A program made the position numbers and the translations under genes. Of a stretch of DNA of 64,000 bases, positions 43,896 through 52,698 are shown piece by piece. Numbering within the stretch: the first letter of the stretch is position 1; every line of letters starts with the position of its first letter. This DNA comes from VFMC01 sp963791635 (GTDB lineage: Bacteria > Actinomycetota > Acidimicrobiia > Acidimicrobiales > Ilumatobacteraceae): NCBI GenBank assembly GCA_963791635.1, contig CAWBTC010000005.1:248001-312000 (forward strand), in the 5' to 3' direction. The notes beneath the pieces are model-generated. The model was given only the letters and a program-made list of their open reading frames with translations, was not told where the DNA came from and searched no databases.

Positions 43896-45092
43896 TCAGG
43901 CCTCGACGATCGGGTCGTTGATCCGCTCGGTGATCCGCTCGATGATGGTGGCGTTGGCCATACCGCCACCTTCGCACATCACCTGCAGGCCATAGCGGCC
44001 GCCGGTGCGCTCGAGCTCGTTGAGCAGGGTGGCCATCAGCTTGGTGCCCGAGCCGCCGAGCGGGTGACCGAGTGCGATCGCGCCACCGTTGACGTTCACC
44101 TTCGACATGTCGGCGTCGAACTCCTTCTGCCATGCGAGCACCACCGAGGCGAAGGCCTCGTTGATCTCGACGAGGTCGATGTCGGCCATGGTGAGGCCGC
44201 TCTTTTCGAGGATCTTGCGAGTCGCGGGAATCGGGCCCTTCAGCATCGTCACCGGATCGGCGCCGGCCACGGCGAAGCTGTGGAACCGGGCGCGGGGCTT
44301 GAGGCCGAGCTCTTTCGCCTTGGAGGCGCTCATGATGAGCACGGCTGACGCACCGTCGGAGATCTGTGACGAGTTGCCGGCGGTGATCTTGCCATCGGGC
44401 TTGAAGGCAGGCTTGAGGTTGGCGAGGGTCTCGGCGGTCGTGCCCTCGCGGATGCCCTCGTCGGCGGTCAGCATGTGGGTGGTGCCATCGAGGTCGTACG
44501 GGACCGGGATGATCTCGCGATCGAAGCGGCCTTCGGCGGTGGCCTGGGCTGCGCGCTGCTGGCTGAGCGCGCCGAACGCATCGAGGTCCTCGCGGCTGAG
44601 GCCGTACTCATCGGCGATCATGTCGGCACCGATGCCCTGCGGGGGCAGGCCGGTCTCGGCGTAGCGGTCCAGCTGCTCCTTCGGGAAGGGGAAGCCCATG
44701 TCCTTCACGACCGACGAACCCATCGGCGTGCGGGTCATGACCTCGACGCCGGCGGCGACGACGATGTCGTACGCACCGGCCATCACACCCTGTGCACCGA
44801 AGTGCATCGACTGCTGGCTCGAACCACACTGACGATCGACGGTGGTGGCCGGCACGCTCTCGGGCCAGCCGGCGGCGAGCACAGCGTTGCGGCCGATGTT
44901 GAGCGACTGCTCACCGACCTGCATCACGCAACCCATGATCACGTCGTCGACCATCTCGGGGTCGAGGCCGTTGCGCTCCTCGAGTGCCTTGAGCACGTGG
45001 GCGGCGAGTGCGGCCGGGTGCCAGTCCTTGAGCTTGCCGTTGCGCTTGCCGCCCGGGGTGCGGACCGCATCGATGATGACTGCTTCTTCCAT
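43896..45092 (-). CDS. Acetyl-CoA C-acyltransferase (thiolase)
   Basis: A 398-residue thiolase, first gene of a leftward beta-oxidation operon. The acyl-accepting Cys is in TTVDRQCGSSQQSMHFGAQG, the substrate loop in VNVNGGAIALGHPLGGSG with the catalytic His, and the second Cys in QVMCEGGGMANATI. ATG at 45092 has AGGAGA about 12 bases upstream, longer than usual. Thiolytic cleavage of 3-ketoacyl-CoA matches the downstream dehydrogenase and hydratase. The leader contains a GTGTCGAG repeat array and the MarR gene lies just upstream in the same direction. Confidence 0.95.
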   Translation of the reverse strand: MEEAVIIDAVRTPGGKRNGKLKDWHPAALAAHVLKALEERNGLDPEMVDDVIMGCVMQVGEQSLNIGRNAVLAAGWPESVPATTVDRQCGSSQQSMHFGAQGVMAGAYDIVVAAGVEVMTRTPMGSSVVKDMGFPFPKEQLDRYAETGLPPQGIGADMIADEYGLSREDLDAFGALSQQRAAQATAEGRFDREIIPVPYDLDGTTHMLTADEGIREGTTAETLANLKPAFKPDGKITAGNSSQISDGASAVLIMSASKAKELGLKPRARFHSFAVAGADPVTMLKGPIPATRKILEKSGLTMADIDLVEINEAFASVVLAWQKEFDADMSKVNVNGGAIALGHPLGGSGTKLMATLLNELERTGGRYGLQVMCEGGGMANATIIERITERINDPIVEA

Positions 45093-45109
45093 GGTGTGGT
45101 GTGTCTCCT

Positions 45110-45162
45110 GTGTCGAGATGGTGTCGAGAAGTGTCGAGTTGGTGTGTCGAGAAGTGTCGAGA
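45110..45162. repeat. GTGTCGAG repeat array in the thiolase leader
   Basis: Five copies of GTGTCGAG, spaced 10 to 14 bases apart, occupy the 160-base gap between the MarR stop and the thiolase start. Regular spacing could present a multi-site operator or simply reflect slippage; no gene lies here. Confidence 0.7.
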
Positions 45163-45253
45163 TCGAGTTGACATCTTCGTTGATCTGTGTGGGCTCGCAG
45201 GTGGTGAGGGTTGGCAGGGGTGTGGGCGTGCAGCGGTGAAGGGGTGGTGCCGG

Positions 45254-45727
45254 TCAGGTGCCCTGACGCATCGCACGGCGGAGGTTGGCCTGGAGTTGTT
45301 GGGTGACGCCAGCGAGGGCCTGGCGGTCTTCGCGGGTGATGCCGGTGCGCAGCTCGGTGCGCAGCGCCTCGTCGATCGCCGTGATGCGGTCGATGAGGTC
45401 GCGGCCGGGGTTGGTGAGATGGATCTGCCACACCCGCCGGTCGTCGGAATCGGGGTGGCGTTCGAGGAGGCCGCGTTCCTGCAGGCGGTCGAGGGTGGAG
45501 CCTGTGGCTGCTCGCCCTTGGCCGAGATGATCGGCGATCTTGGTCTGGGTGACCGGACCGAACTCCGCGACGTACATCAAGATGCTCGCCTGGGTGAGGT
45601 TGAGGTCGAGGCTCGCGAAGCGGGCGTCGTACGCCTCGCGAATGAGGCGCGCAGTGGCCATCAGCGTGGTCTCGACGCGCTGCCAGGGTGGCGCGTCGAG
45701 CTCATGTGTGCCGCTCCCGGACTGCAT
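45254..45727 (-). CDS. MarR-family transcriptional regulator
   Basis: A 157-residue winged-helix dimer. The MarR core runs from LNLTQASILMYVAEFGPVTQ through the recognition helix KIADHLGQGRAATGSTLDRL to the wing ERHPDSDDRRVWQIHLT, which carries the family DxRxxxI-type signature. ATG at 45727 lies four bases from an inverted repeat (GCCATA-CAA-TATGGC), a likely autoregulatory site. Genes that could be controlled are the beta-oxidation operon downstream and the glycosyltransferase set divergently upstream. The frame is open far upstream, but only as antisense to the neighbour. Confidence 0.9.
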   Translation of the reverse strand: MQSGSGTHELDAPPWQRVETTLMATARLIREAYDARFASLDLNLTQASILMYVAEFGPVTQTKIADHLGQGRAATGSTLDRLQERGLLERHPDSDDRRVWQIHLTNPGRDLIDRITAIDEALRTELRTGITREDRQALAGVTQQLQANLRRAMRQGT

Positions 45728-45730
45728 GGC

Positions 45731-45745
45731 GCCATACAATATGGC
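45731..45745. promoter_or_regulatory. Candidate MarR operator
   Basis: GCCATACAATATGGC is a perfect 6-base inverted repeat with a three-base spacer. It lies between the divergent MarR and glycosyltransferase genes and overlaps the ATG of the latter (45741). AT-rich symmetric sites of this size next to their own gene are typical MarR-family operators; binding is inferred from position and symmetry. Confidence 0.5.
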
Positions 45746-47543
45746 AGTGACGGGTCGGTCACCCAATCGCGACACCGTCGCGCGCCCAGGGGCTGCCAGC
45801 GGCCACAATGTCGCCGTGCCCTCCCGTCCAGGTCCTCCCGCCACCGCGTCACCTGGGGGTGGCGGTGGGAGCTCCCCGGATGGCTGGCGCCGGTTCGGGC
45901 CAGGCGTCGCACTCGGCGTCGTGGTGGCCATCGCTGCAGCGATGGCCGTCCTGTTGCATCGCAACGGCCACACCCAGGGTGACGACTTCGCGCTGTACCT
46001 CCGCCAGGCCCGCAGCATCTTCGACGGCGACATCGCCGACGTGGTGGCAGACAACCGTTTCACCGTCACCAACTCGGCCACCGGATTCAGCCCGTTCGTC
46101 TATCCGTGGGGGTGGCCACTGCTGCTGTCGCCGTTCGTGAAGCTCTGGGGCTTCGACTACGGCAAGCTCAAGCTGCTCGAGGTGGCCGCATTCTGCCTCT
46201 GGATGGTGCTCGCGCACGGCGTGGTGCGCCGCCGAGTGGGCCGGCCGTTGGCGTTGGTGATCACGGCGGTGGTGGCCACCGCTCCCGCGCTCCTCGCGCA
46301 TACCGACCAGTTGCTGTCGGAGTACCCGCACGCGGCCTCGGCGGCCGTTTTCATCTGGTGGCTCGACCGAGTGCGGTCGCGCAGCCGACTCATCGATGCC
46401 TCGGGGCGCGACCTGTGGATCCTTGGAGCGCTCGTCACGCTGACGTTCAGCTTCCGCCGGGAGACGATCGTGTTCATCGCTGTGGTGGGACTCGTGCAGT
46501 TGGTGGAGGTGGTGAGCGCAGCAGTCTCCGCGAGGTCGCGTGCACGTGTGCTCGAGCACCTTCCGTGGCGGGCGATCCTCGCCCCGTACGTGTCACTGGT
46601 GCTCACCGTCGCCGGGTTCCAGCTGTTGTTGCCGTCGATGCTGTTCCCCGACAACGGCAACAGCAGCGCCTTCGTCGACGACCGCATCGGCGACTACGTC
46701 GGCTGGTTGAGCCACCATCTCGGGCTCGGCTGGCATCCGGCGATCGGCGTGATGGTGCTCGTGTTGATGGTGATCGGGATGGTGCTCGCGGTGAGGAGCC
46801 GACCGGGCCTCGACGGACACCTCGTGGCGATCACGTTGGCGACGATGTTCGCCTCGAGCACCCACTTCAGGATGGTCGATCGCTACTACTTCCAAGTGTT
46901 GCCCTGGGTCATCTACTTCGCCACGGTCGCAGTCGGGACCGGTGTGCACGTCGTGATGGGCATCGTCGCGTCCGGGAGGCGTGATCGGCACGGTGGCGAC
47001 CAGCGATCTGGACTGCGTGGGGGTTTGGTGTGGACGTCGTTGACGGTGCTGCCGCTGTTGTTCGTGATCGGTGTGCACGCAGCTGTGCTCCCTGGCGACG
47101 TGCGCGACGCTCACCGCTTCGACGACGCCGGGCGGGTGCAGGTCGGGCCGACACACCCGGACTTCGTGCCCATCTACGAGGCGGTGAAGAAGTACACGAG
47201 ACCCACGGATGTGGTCGCCTACTTCCGGGCGCGCACGATGACACTGCTCACCGATCGGTCGACGGTGCAGACCTCGCGGATCGAACGGATCATCACCTCG
47301 TCGGACTTCTTTGCCCAGCGTCGCAACTCCGACTACGTGCAGCCGGAGTTCACCGAGGCCGAGGGCGAGCGCTTGGGCCTTGACGTCGTGTGGTCCGATG
47401 ACATGTGGGTGTTGTGGCGGATCCCCGAACAGGTGCGTCTCGAGCTGCTCGCAGAGATGGCCGACGCCGCTCAGAACGAGTCAGCGACTGCCGCATCGAG
47501 CACGATCCCCGGCGCCGACGCCACAGTGGTGAGCGGTGGATAG
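45741..47543 (+). CDS. Multi-pass membrane glycosyltransferase-like protein (GT-C type)
   Basis: About 600 residues with roughly ten hydrophobic segments. The first loop holds QGDDFALYLRQARSIFDGDI, and later RYYFQVLPWVIYFATVAVG and a hydrophilic C-terminal 170 residues (VKKYTRPTDVVAYFRARTMT) follow, the layout of GT39/ArnT-like lipid-linked glycosyltransferases with an acidic pair in the first outer loop. ATG at 45741 overlaps the palindrome; GTG at 45813 is an alternative and would leave more room for a promoter. Its stop overlaps the start of the dolichyl-phosphate-mannose-synthase-like GT2 gene, which could supply its lipid-linked sugar donor. The acceptor is unknown. Confidence 0.75.
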   Translation: MAVTGRSPNRDTVARPGAASGHNVAVPSRPGPPATASPGGGGGSSPDGWRRFGPGVALGVVVAIAAAMAVLLHRNGHTQGDDFALYLRQARSIFDGDIADVVADNRFTVTNSATGFSPFVYPWGWPLLLSPFVKLWGFDYGKLKLLEVAAFCLWMVLAHGVVRRRVGRPLALVITAVVATAPALLAHTDQLLSEYPHAASAAVFIWWLDRVRSRSRLIDASGRDLWILGALVTLTFSFRRETIVFIAVVGLVQLVEVVSAAVSARSRARVLEHLPWRAILAPYVSLVLTVAGFQLLLPSMLFPDNGNSSAFVDDRIGDYVGWLSHHLGLGWHPAIGVMVLVLMVIGMVLAVRSRPGLDGHLVAITLATMFASSTHFRMVDRYYFQVLPWVIYFATVAVGTGVHVVMGIVASGRRDRHGGDQRSGLRGGLVWTSLTVLPLLFVIGVHAAVLPGDVRDAHRFDDAGRVQVGPTHPDFVPIYEAVKKYTRPTDVVAYFRARTMTLLTDRSTVQTSRIERIITSSDFFAQRRNSDYVQPEFTEAEGERLGLDVVWSDDMWVLWRIPEQVRLELLAEMADAAQNESATAASSTIPGADATVVSGG

Positions 47544-48600
47544 CTTGGGCGCCGTGCACGGCCCCGACGAACAGACCACTGAACAGGTGACCGAACCTGC
47601 GATCGAGCCGGCCATCGGGTTTCCGGGCTACTCCGGCGCAGTCCACGTCCCGGCCGGTGAGTCCGGCCCGACCAGCGAGTCCGGTCTGGCCCGGCTGGCG
47701 AGCGGGGTCGACAGCAGCTGCGACGTGAGCGTCGTGCTGCCCGTCTACAACGAGCGCGGCCACCTCCGGGCCGAGATCGATCGTGTCCGGGCCGCACTCG
47801 ATGCATCCACGTACAGCTACGAGATCATCGTGATCGATGACGGCTCCGACGACGGCTCCGAGGTCGACCTCCCGCTCATCGAGGGCATCCGGCTGATCCG
47901 CCACAGCTTCAACCGCGGCTCGGGTGCTGCCCGCCGCACCGGCACCACCGCCGCACGCGGTCGGGTCGTGGTGTGGACCGACGTCGACATGACCTATCCG
48001 AACGATCGGATTCCCGAGCTCGTCGATTCGATGCGGGGCTACGACCACGTGGTCGGGGCGCGTCGCACCGAGGAGGGCACGCTGCGCATGCTCCGCGTGC
48101 CGGCGAAGTGGTTCATCCGCAAGTTGGCCTCCTACCTGTCGGGAACCGACATCCCCGACCTCAACTCGGGTCTTCGGGCGTTCCGTCGCGACGTCGCGAT
48201 GCAGTACGTGCACCACCTGCCGAAGGGCTTCAGCTGCGTCACGACGCTCACGATGTCGTTCCTGTCGAACGGCTACAGCGTCCGGTACGTGCCGATCGAC
48301 TACTTCCCGCGTGCGGGCCGCTCGAAGTTCCACTGGTGGAAGGACACCCGCCGCTACCTCCTCCAGGTGGTGAGGATGTCGCTGTCGTACGAGCCGCTGA
48401 AGATCTTCCTGCCGTTCGGACTCGGCCTGTTCGGCCTCGGTCTCGTGAAGCTCGGCTACGACTGGATCGACAAGGACTTCCGCCTCGCGGCGAACACGCT
48501 GCTGATCCTGCTCGGGTCGCTGCAGGCGATCACGGTGGGCCTCCTCGCCGATCTCGTGGTGCGCTCGACGAAGCCCTCGTCGCAGGTGCCTCCCGCGTGA
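47536..48600 (+). CDS. GT2 glycosyltransferase, polyprenyl-phosphate sugar synthase type
   Basis: A 354-residue protein with a DPM1-like GT-A domain and two C-terminal membrane segments. Nucleotide/metal motifs are SVVLPVYNERGHLRAEIDRV, YEIIVIDDGSDDGSE and VVVWTDVDMTYPNDRI; the acceptor region has GARRTEEGTLRM and DLNSGLRAFRRDVA. Residues 1-60 are a disordered leader. It starts at a GTG eight bases inside the preceding gene and its stop overlaps the methyltransferase start (GTGA). It probably transfers a sugar to polyprenyl phosphate for the adjacent GT-C enzyme; the sugar is unknown. Confidence 0.88.
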   Translation: MDSLGAVHGPDEQTTEQVTEPAIEPAIGFPGYSGAVHVPAGESGPTSESGLARLASGVDSSCDVSVVLPVYNERGHLRAEIDRVRAALDASTYSYEIIVIDDGSDDGSEVDLPLIEGIRLIRHSFNRGSGAARRTGTTAARGRVVVWTDVDMTYPNDRIPELVDSMRGYDHVVGARRTEEGTLRMLRVPAKWFIRKLASYLSGTDIPDLNSGLRAFRRDVAMQYVHHLPKGFSCVTTLTMSFLSNGYSVRYVPIDYFPRAGRSKFHWWKDTRRYLLQVVRMSLSYEPLKIFLPFGLGLFGLGLVKLGYDWIDKDFRLAANTLLILLGSLQAITVGLLADLVVRSTKPSSQVPPA

Positions 48601-49250
48601 GCACCGACGCCGACCGTTCCGCTCAGGGTCCTGCGGAGCGCCCCGATGGCGGCTCCACGACGCCGACGGGTAACACCTACGACAAGTACGCGAGCACGAA
48701 CCCGATCGAGCAGAAGATGATGGCCGGTTTCATGGCCTCGCTCGACAAGATGCTCGACGGCCTCGCTCCCCGACGGATCCTCGAGATCGGTGTGGGCGAG
48801 GGCCACGTGATGACTCGAGTTCGTGGGCGGTTCCCGCACGCTTCGCTCGTCGGCCTCGATCTGCCCGACTCCGAGCTCGCTGGCCACTGGCGTCGCGAGA
48901 GCTTGCCGTGCATGTTCGGTGACGCCACTCGCTTGCCGTTCGCCGACGCCACCTTCGATCTCGTGATGGCGATCGAAGTGCTCGAGCACGTGCCGGGTCC
49001 CGATGCTGCGCTGTGCGAACTCGCTCGGGTGTGCACGGCTGCGGGCACGTTGGTCGCCTCGGTGCCGTTCGAGCCGATCTGGCGTGCAGGCAACATCGCC
49101 CGTCGCCGCTACATCGGCGAGTGGGGGAACACGCCCGGCCACGTCAACCACTGGACCCGGTGGGGCTTCTCGAAGTTCGTCGGCAGCAGGTTCACGATCC
49201 GCGATGTGGCGAGTCCGCTGCCGTGGACGATGGTTCGAGCAACTCGCTGA
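48597..49250 (+). CDS. SAM-dependent class I methyltransferase
   Basis: A 217-residue soluble methyltransferase. SAM-binding motif I is RRILEIGVGEGHVMTRVRG, motif II includes SLVGLDLPDSEL, motif III DATRLPFADATFDLVMAIEV followed by LEHVPGPD. NTYDKYASTNPIEQKMMAGF at the N-terminus resembles methyltransferases found next to polyprenyl-glycan glycosyltransferases. It is third in a coupled run with GT-C and GT2, suggesting it modifies the same glycan or lipid. Frame intact; the stop is followed by a broken acetyltransferase. Confidence 0.88.
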   Translation: MSTDADRSAQGPAERPDGGSTTPTGNTYDKYASTNPIEQKMMAGFMASLDKMLDGLAPRRILEIGVGEGHVMTRVRGRFPHASLVGLDLPDSELAGHWRRESLPCMFGDATRLPFADATFDLVMAIEVLEHVPGPDAALCELARVCTAAGTLVASVPFEPIWRAGNIARRRYIGEWGNTPGHVNHWTRWGFSKFVGSRFTIRDVASPLPWTMVRATR

Positions 49251-49282
49251 CCCAGATCGCAGCCGTCGTGGCGAAATCCGTG

Positions 49283-49575
49283 ATGTGCGCCCTCGGGCCG
49301 ATCGCCGTTCGTCCGGATCTCCAACGCGCGGGAGTCGGCCTCGCCATGATGCACGCGATGATCGGCGCAGCCGAAGCTGCGGATGAGCCGTTGATCGGCC
49401 TCCTCGGGTCGCCCGAGTACTACGGACGGTACGGATTCGTCCCGTCGGAGGGTCTCGGGATCGAGCCTCCGGATCCGGCATGGGGAAGCACTTCCAGATC
49501 CGCCTGCTGGCCGCCGGCCCGGCCGGCATCGGCGGTCGGTTCGTGTACGCCGCGCCGTTTTCGGACCTCGACTGA
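49283..49575 (+). pseudogene. GNAT acetyltransferase remnant, N-terminally deleted and frameshifted
   Basis: The acetyl-CoA-binding half of a GNAT enzyme is recognisable: ALGPIAVRPDLQRAGVGLAM, then EPLIGLLGSPEYYGRYGFVP and GIEPPDPAWG. The first 70 or so residues of the family are missing; the methyltransferase ends where they should be. A run of four Gs at 49482-49485 should be five: adding one continues the protein as KHFQIRLLAAGPAGIGGRFV to a stop at 49575. The indel may be an error, but the missing N-terminal half means the gene is not functional as it stands. Confidence 0.75.
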
Positions 49576-49609
49576 GAGCTCGAAGCCACCTGGGCGCCGG
49601 GACACCTCG

Positions 49610-50284
49610 TCAGCTGTCGGGCCGCTCGGGCTGGCGGGCGACGGTGAAGCCGTAGGTGCTGCCGATCGCATCCTGGTGCGCGGGATCGATCACGTGCACA
49701 TGGCCCACCGAGCGTGCGACCGAGCTCACCAGCGCCACCCACTCGACCTGCTGAGCGATCGTGTAGGCGGCATCGAGCGTGGGGCCGACAGCGAGCGGGC
49801 CATGGTTGGCGAGCAGGCACGCCCGCGAGCCGGGCTGGCGCCGAAGTGTGGCGACCGCGGCCTCGGCGAGATCGGTGCTGCCGGGCGGTGCGTACGGATC
49901 GGTGACGAGGATCCGCTCGCCCGCCGCTCCGATGTTCTCGTTGCACACGAAGTCGAGGTCGACTCGGGCGACCGACCAGCCGGCGGCGTACGGCGAGTGA
50001 GTGTGCACGACCGAATGCACCTCGGGGAACGCTCGCATCACGGCGAGGTGGAGGGCGAGCTCGCTGGTGGGTGGCAGTCCGTTGCGCACCTCTCCGGTGT
50101 CGATGTCGATCAGCGGATGGTCGTTGGGCGAGAGGTGGTGGTACAGCCGTCCACCGGCCGACACCACCAGCGAACCATCGCCCAGGCGCACGCTCACGTT
50201 GCCTGCGGACCCCACCACGAGGCGATCGCTCACCATCCGCAGCAGTGTCTCGTGGAGATCGCGTCGGGCAGCAGCGAGTTCCAT
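49610..50284 (-). CDS. Class II aldolase/adducin family protein, MtnB-like
   Basis: A 224-residue zinc enzyme of the class II aldolase fold. Phosphate-binding NVSVRLGDGSLVVSAGG, catalytic Glu region PPTSELALHLAVMRAFPEV, zinc ligands in HSVVHTHSPYAAGWS and a later histidine in CLLANHGPLAVG. It could be an L-fuculose-phosphate aldolase, but its start lies 27 bases from the divergent methylthioribose-1-phosphate isomerase gene, so methylthioribulose-1-phosphate dehydratase (MtnB) is the better guess. Frame intact. Confidence 0.82.
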   Translation of the reverse strand: MELAAARRDLHETLLRMVSDRLVVGSAGNVSVRLGDGSLVVSAGGRLYHHLSPNDHPLIDIDTGEVRNGLPPTSELALHLAVMRAFPEVHSVVHTHSPYAAGWSVARVDLDFVCNENIGAAGERILVTDPYAPPGSTDLAEAAVATLRRQPGSRACLLANHGPLAVGPTLDAAYTIAQQVEWVALVSSVARSVGHVHVIDPAHQDAIGSTYGFTVARQPERPDS

Positions 50285-50311
50285 CGCGGGCGACTGTACT
50301 GTCGGTCGTGC

Positions 50312-51361
50312 ATGAACGACCGGATCTGTGGCACCGACATGCCGCGCACGATCGACTGGGCCGGCGACCACCTCGTCGTGATCGACCAGACGCTGCTGCC
50401 CCATGAGTTGCTGCTCGTACGGCTGCGCACCATCGACGGCCTGATCGATGCGCTGCAGCGACTCGTGGTGCGCGGCGCACCCGCGATCGGCGTCACCGGA
50501 GGGCTGGGCGTCGCACTCGCCGCAGTGATCGCACGCCGTGACGATCATGATGCCGACTGGGTGCGTACCGAGGCCGCACGCGTGCGAGCCGCCCGCCCGA
50601 CGGCAGTGAACCTCGCCTGGGGCGTCGATCGCGTGCTCGAACGTTTCGACGCGGAACCCTCCGACATCGACGCAGTCGTTTCACTCGCTGTGGCGATGCT
50701 CGACGAGGACGTGGCGATCAATCGGGCCTTGTCCCGTCGAGGGGCCGCTCACGTGCGCTCGCTGGTGGCTGATGCCGATCATGTGCGGGTGCTGACGCAC
50801 TGCAACGCCGGCGGACTGGCGTGTGTGGAGTGGGGAACCGCGTTGGGCATCGTGCGCGCCCTCCATGAGGAGGGTCACCTCCGAGAGGTGTTCGCCGACG
50901 AGACCCGTCCGTTGCTGCAGGGGGCGCGCCTGACGGCGTGGGAGCTCGCCCAGATGGGGATCGACCATCACGTCGTGGTGGACGGCGCCGGACCTTCGGT
51001 GATCGCTCGTGGACTTGCCGATGTCGTGATCGTCGGGGCCGACCGCGTCGCCTCCAACGGCGACGTCGCCAACAAGATCGGTACCTATCCGCTGGCGCTG
51101 GCCGCGATGAGGGCCGGTATCCCGTTCATCGTCGCCGCCCCCGAATCCACCGTCGATGCGCACACGTCCTCGGGAGCCGAAATCGACATCGAAACGCGCG
51201 ACCCGGGTGAGGTGCTCAGTTGGAGAGGTCATCGCATCGCACCACTCGAGTCGTCGGCCCTCAACCTTGCGTTCGACGTCACCCCGTTCGATCTCGTCAC
51301 GGCCTTGGTGACCGAGTCGAGAGTCGTTCGCCTCGCTGCTGGGGAGCGGCTCGTGAGGTGA
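50312..51361 (+). CDS. mtnA: S-methyl-5-thioribose-1-phosphate isomerase
   Basis: MtnA isomerises 5-methylthioribose 1-phosphate to the ribulose form in methionine salvage. Family marks are LVVRGAPAIGVTGGLGVALA near residue 50-70, the catalytic Cys in VLTHCNAGGLACVEWGTALG and the catalytic Asp in DVVIVGADRVASNGDVANK, then IGTYPLALAA. Length (349 residues) is normal and the frame intact. ATG at 50312 is the first start; MPRTIDWAG at 50339 matches the family N-terminus better and may be the true one. It is divergent from the MtnB-like gene. Confidence 0.93.
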   Translation: MNDRICGTDMPRTIDWAGDHLVVIDQTLLPHELLLVRLRTIDGLIDALQRLVVRGAPAIGVTGGLGVALAAVIARRDDHDADWVRTEAARVRAARPTAVNLAWGVDRVLERFDAEPSDIDAVVSLAVAMLDEDVAINRALSRRGAAHVRSLVADADHVRVLTHCNAGGLACVEWGTALGIVRALHEEGHLREVFADETRPLLQGARLTAWELAQMGIDHHVVVDGAGPSVIARGLADVVIVGADRVASNGDVANKIGTYPLALAAMRAGIPFIVAAPESTVDAHTSSGAEIDIETRDPGEVLSWRGHRIAPLESSALNLAFDVTPFDLVTALVTESRVVRLAAGERLVR

Positions 51362-51390
51362 CCCGTCCGGATCGTCAGGCTGGTCGCGCG

Positions 51391-52698
51391 TCAGACACGC
51401 GAGTGCACACCCGCCGCGGCCCAGCGATTGCGGCCCTCTCGCTTCGCTCGGTACAAGGCCTCGTCAGCCGAGCGGATCACGGCCTCCGGTGTCGGTGCAT
51501 GCTCGGGGTACACGGCGATGCCGACCGACGTGGTCTGGCGGACCTCGGCCGGTAGGACGTCGTCGTAGCTGTCCGGGCATTGATCGAGGACGCGCTGGCT
51601 GATCGCCACGGCACCCGCCACGTCGCAGTCGGGACACAGGAGCATGAACTCCTCACCGCCCCAGCGGGCGACGGTGTCGAACGGACGGACGTTGGCCTGC
51701 AAGAGCGCGGCGAATCGGATCAACACCTGGTCACCCACGGCGTGGCCGAGCTGGTCGTTGATCGACTTGAAGTGATCGAGGTCGAACAGCAACACCGCGA
51801 ACGGTTCGTTGCGACGATCCGACATCGCCCGGGTCGCTGCGAGCGACTTGCCGATACGACGACGGTTGGCAGCACCGGTGAGCTGGTCGGTCTCGGCTTC
51901 CGAAGTGAGGCGGATGTTCTGTTCGATGCGCGAGAGGTTCGTCGCCAGCGTGCCGAGGATCTCGTCGAGCACCGTCAGCTGTTCGCCCATCGGTTCGTCC
52001 CGATAGGCGATCGAGACACTGGCCTGCACCCGCTCGTCGATCGCGAACGATCGCTCCACGAGGTGACCGCCGAGGTGACCTCGCCCGGCGTCGAGCACGC
52101 CTGCGAGCCGGTTGGCGCCGACACTGATGTGCGCAGCGTGAGCGCCCGGAAGTGTTGCGATGGCTCCAGCCAGCGCGTCGAGCTCGGGCTCACCCCACTG
52201 CTCGTTCAACGATGCGATCAGCGCCAGCGCGTCGGCCGCTGCGGCTCTCCGCCGGCGCCGCTCGGCCTCCATCATCACGCGCAAACCACCGCCGAGGTGT
52301 TCCACCGCGATCGCCAAGAACCCAGCAGCCTGGAGTGGACTGGCCAACTCCTGCACGGACAACACGACGGTGCCGACGCCGTCCAGCTCGACGCGCTCGA
52401 CGTAGGTGAGTTCGATCGCGTCTTCGATGTCGTACACACCGATCGAGGCGACCACGGGCGGCAAGCCGTCGGGTTCGAGACGCAGCCGCAACTGGTCGAT
52501 CGGGGCGTACTGGGTGATGGTCTCGGCTGCCGCGATCGCGTACTCGTCGAGCCGCAGGTCGCTGTTCACGAGTCCCGACAGCTCGAGCATCGTCGACGTG
52601 GTGAGAAAGCCCACCAGGAACGCGTGGTGGTCGCCTGCGCGAATCTGTTCGACGGCCTCTCGATGCATCTCCGAAAGTGCTCCGATGACACCCATCAT
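51391..52698 (-). CDS. GGDEF diguanylate cyclase, soluble
   Basis: A 435-residue cytoplasmic protein with no membrane segment. The first 270 residues are helical/PAS- or GAF-like sensor sequence of no clear family. The C-terminal cyclase domain starts at AETDQLTGAANRRRIGK, has VLLFDLDHFKSINDQLGHAV and the active site VARWGGEEFMLL. The allosteric I-site RPFD (RxxD) lies five residues before it, so product inhibition is expected. Start overlaps the HDOD stop (ATGA), so the two are co-translated. Confidence 0.93.
   Translation of the reverse strand: MMGVIGALSEMHREAVEQIRAGDHHAFLVGFLTTSTMLELSGLVNSDLRLDEYAIAAAETITQYAPIDQLRLRLEPDGLPPVVASIGVYDIEDAIELTYVERVELDGVGTVVLSVQELASPLQAAGFLAIAVEHLGGGLRVMMEAERRRRRAAAADALALIASLNEQWGEPELDALAGAIATLPGAHAAHISVGANRLAGVLDAGRGHLGGHLVERSFAIDERVQASVSIAYRDEPMGEQLTVLDEILGTLATNLSRIEQNIRLTSEAETDQLTGAANRRRIGKSLAATRAMSDRRNEPFAVLLFDLDHFKSINDQLGHAVGDQVLIRFAALLQANVRPFDTVARWGGEEFMLLCPDCDVAGAVAISQRVLDQCPDSYDDVLPAEVRQTTSVGIAVYPEHAPTPEAVIRSADEALYRAKREGRNRWAAAGVHSRV

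Noticed and set aside
48456..50480. Open frame of 674 codons on the minus strand across the methyltransferase, GNAT scar and aldolase
   Set aside because: It is antisense to the methyltransferase and out of frame with the aldolase; both neighbours are strongly supported.
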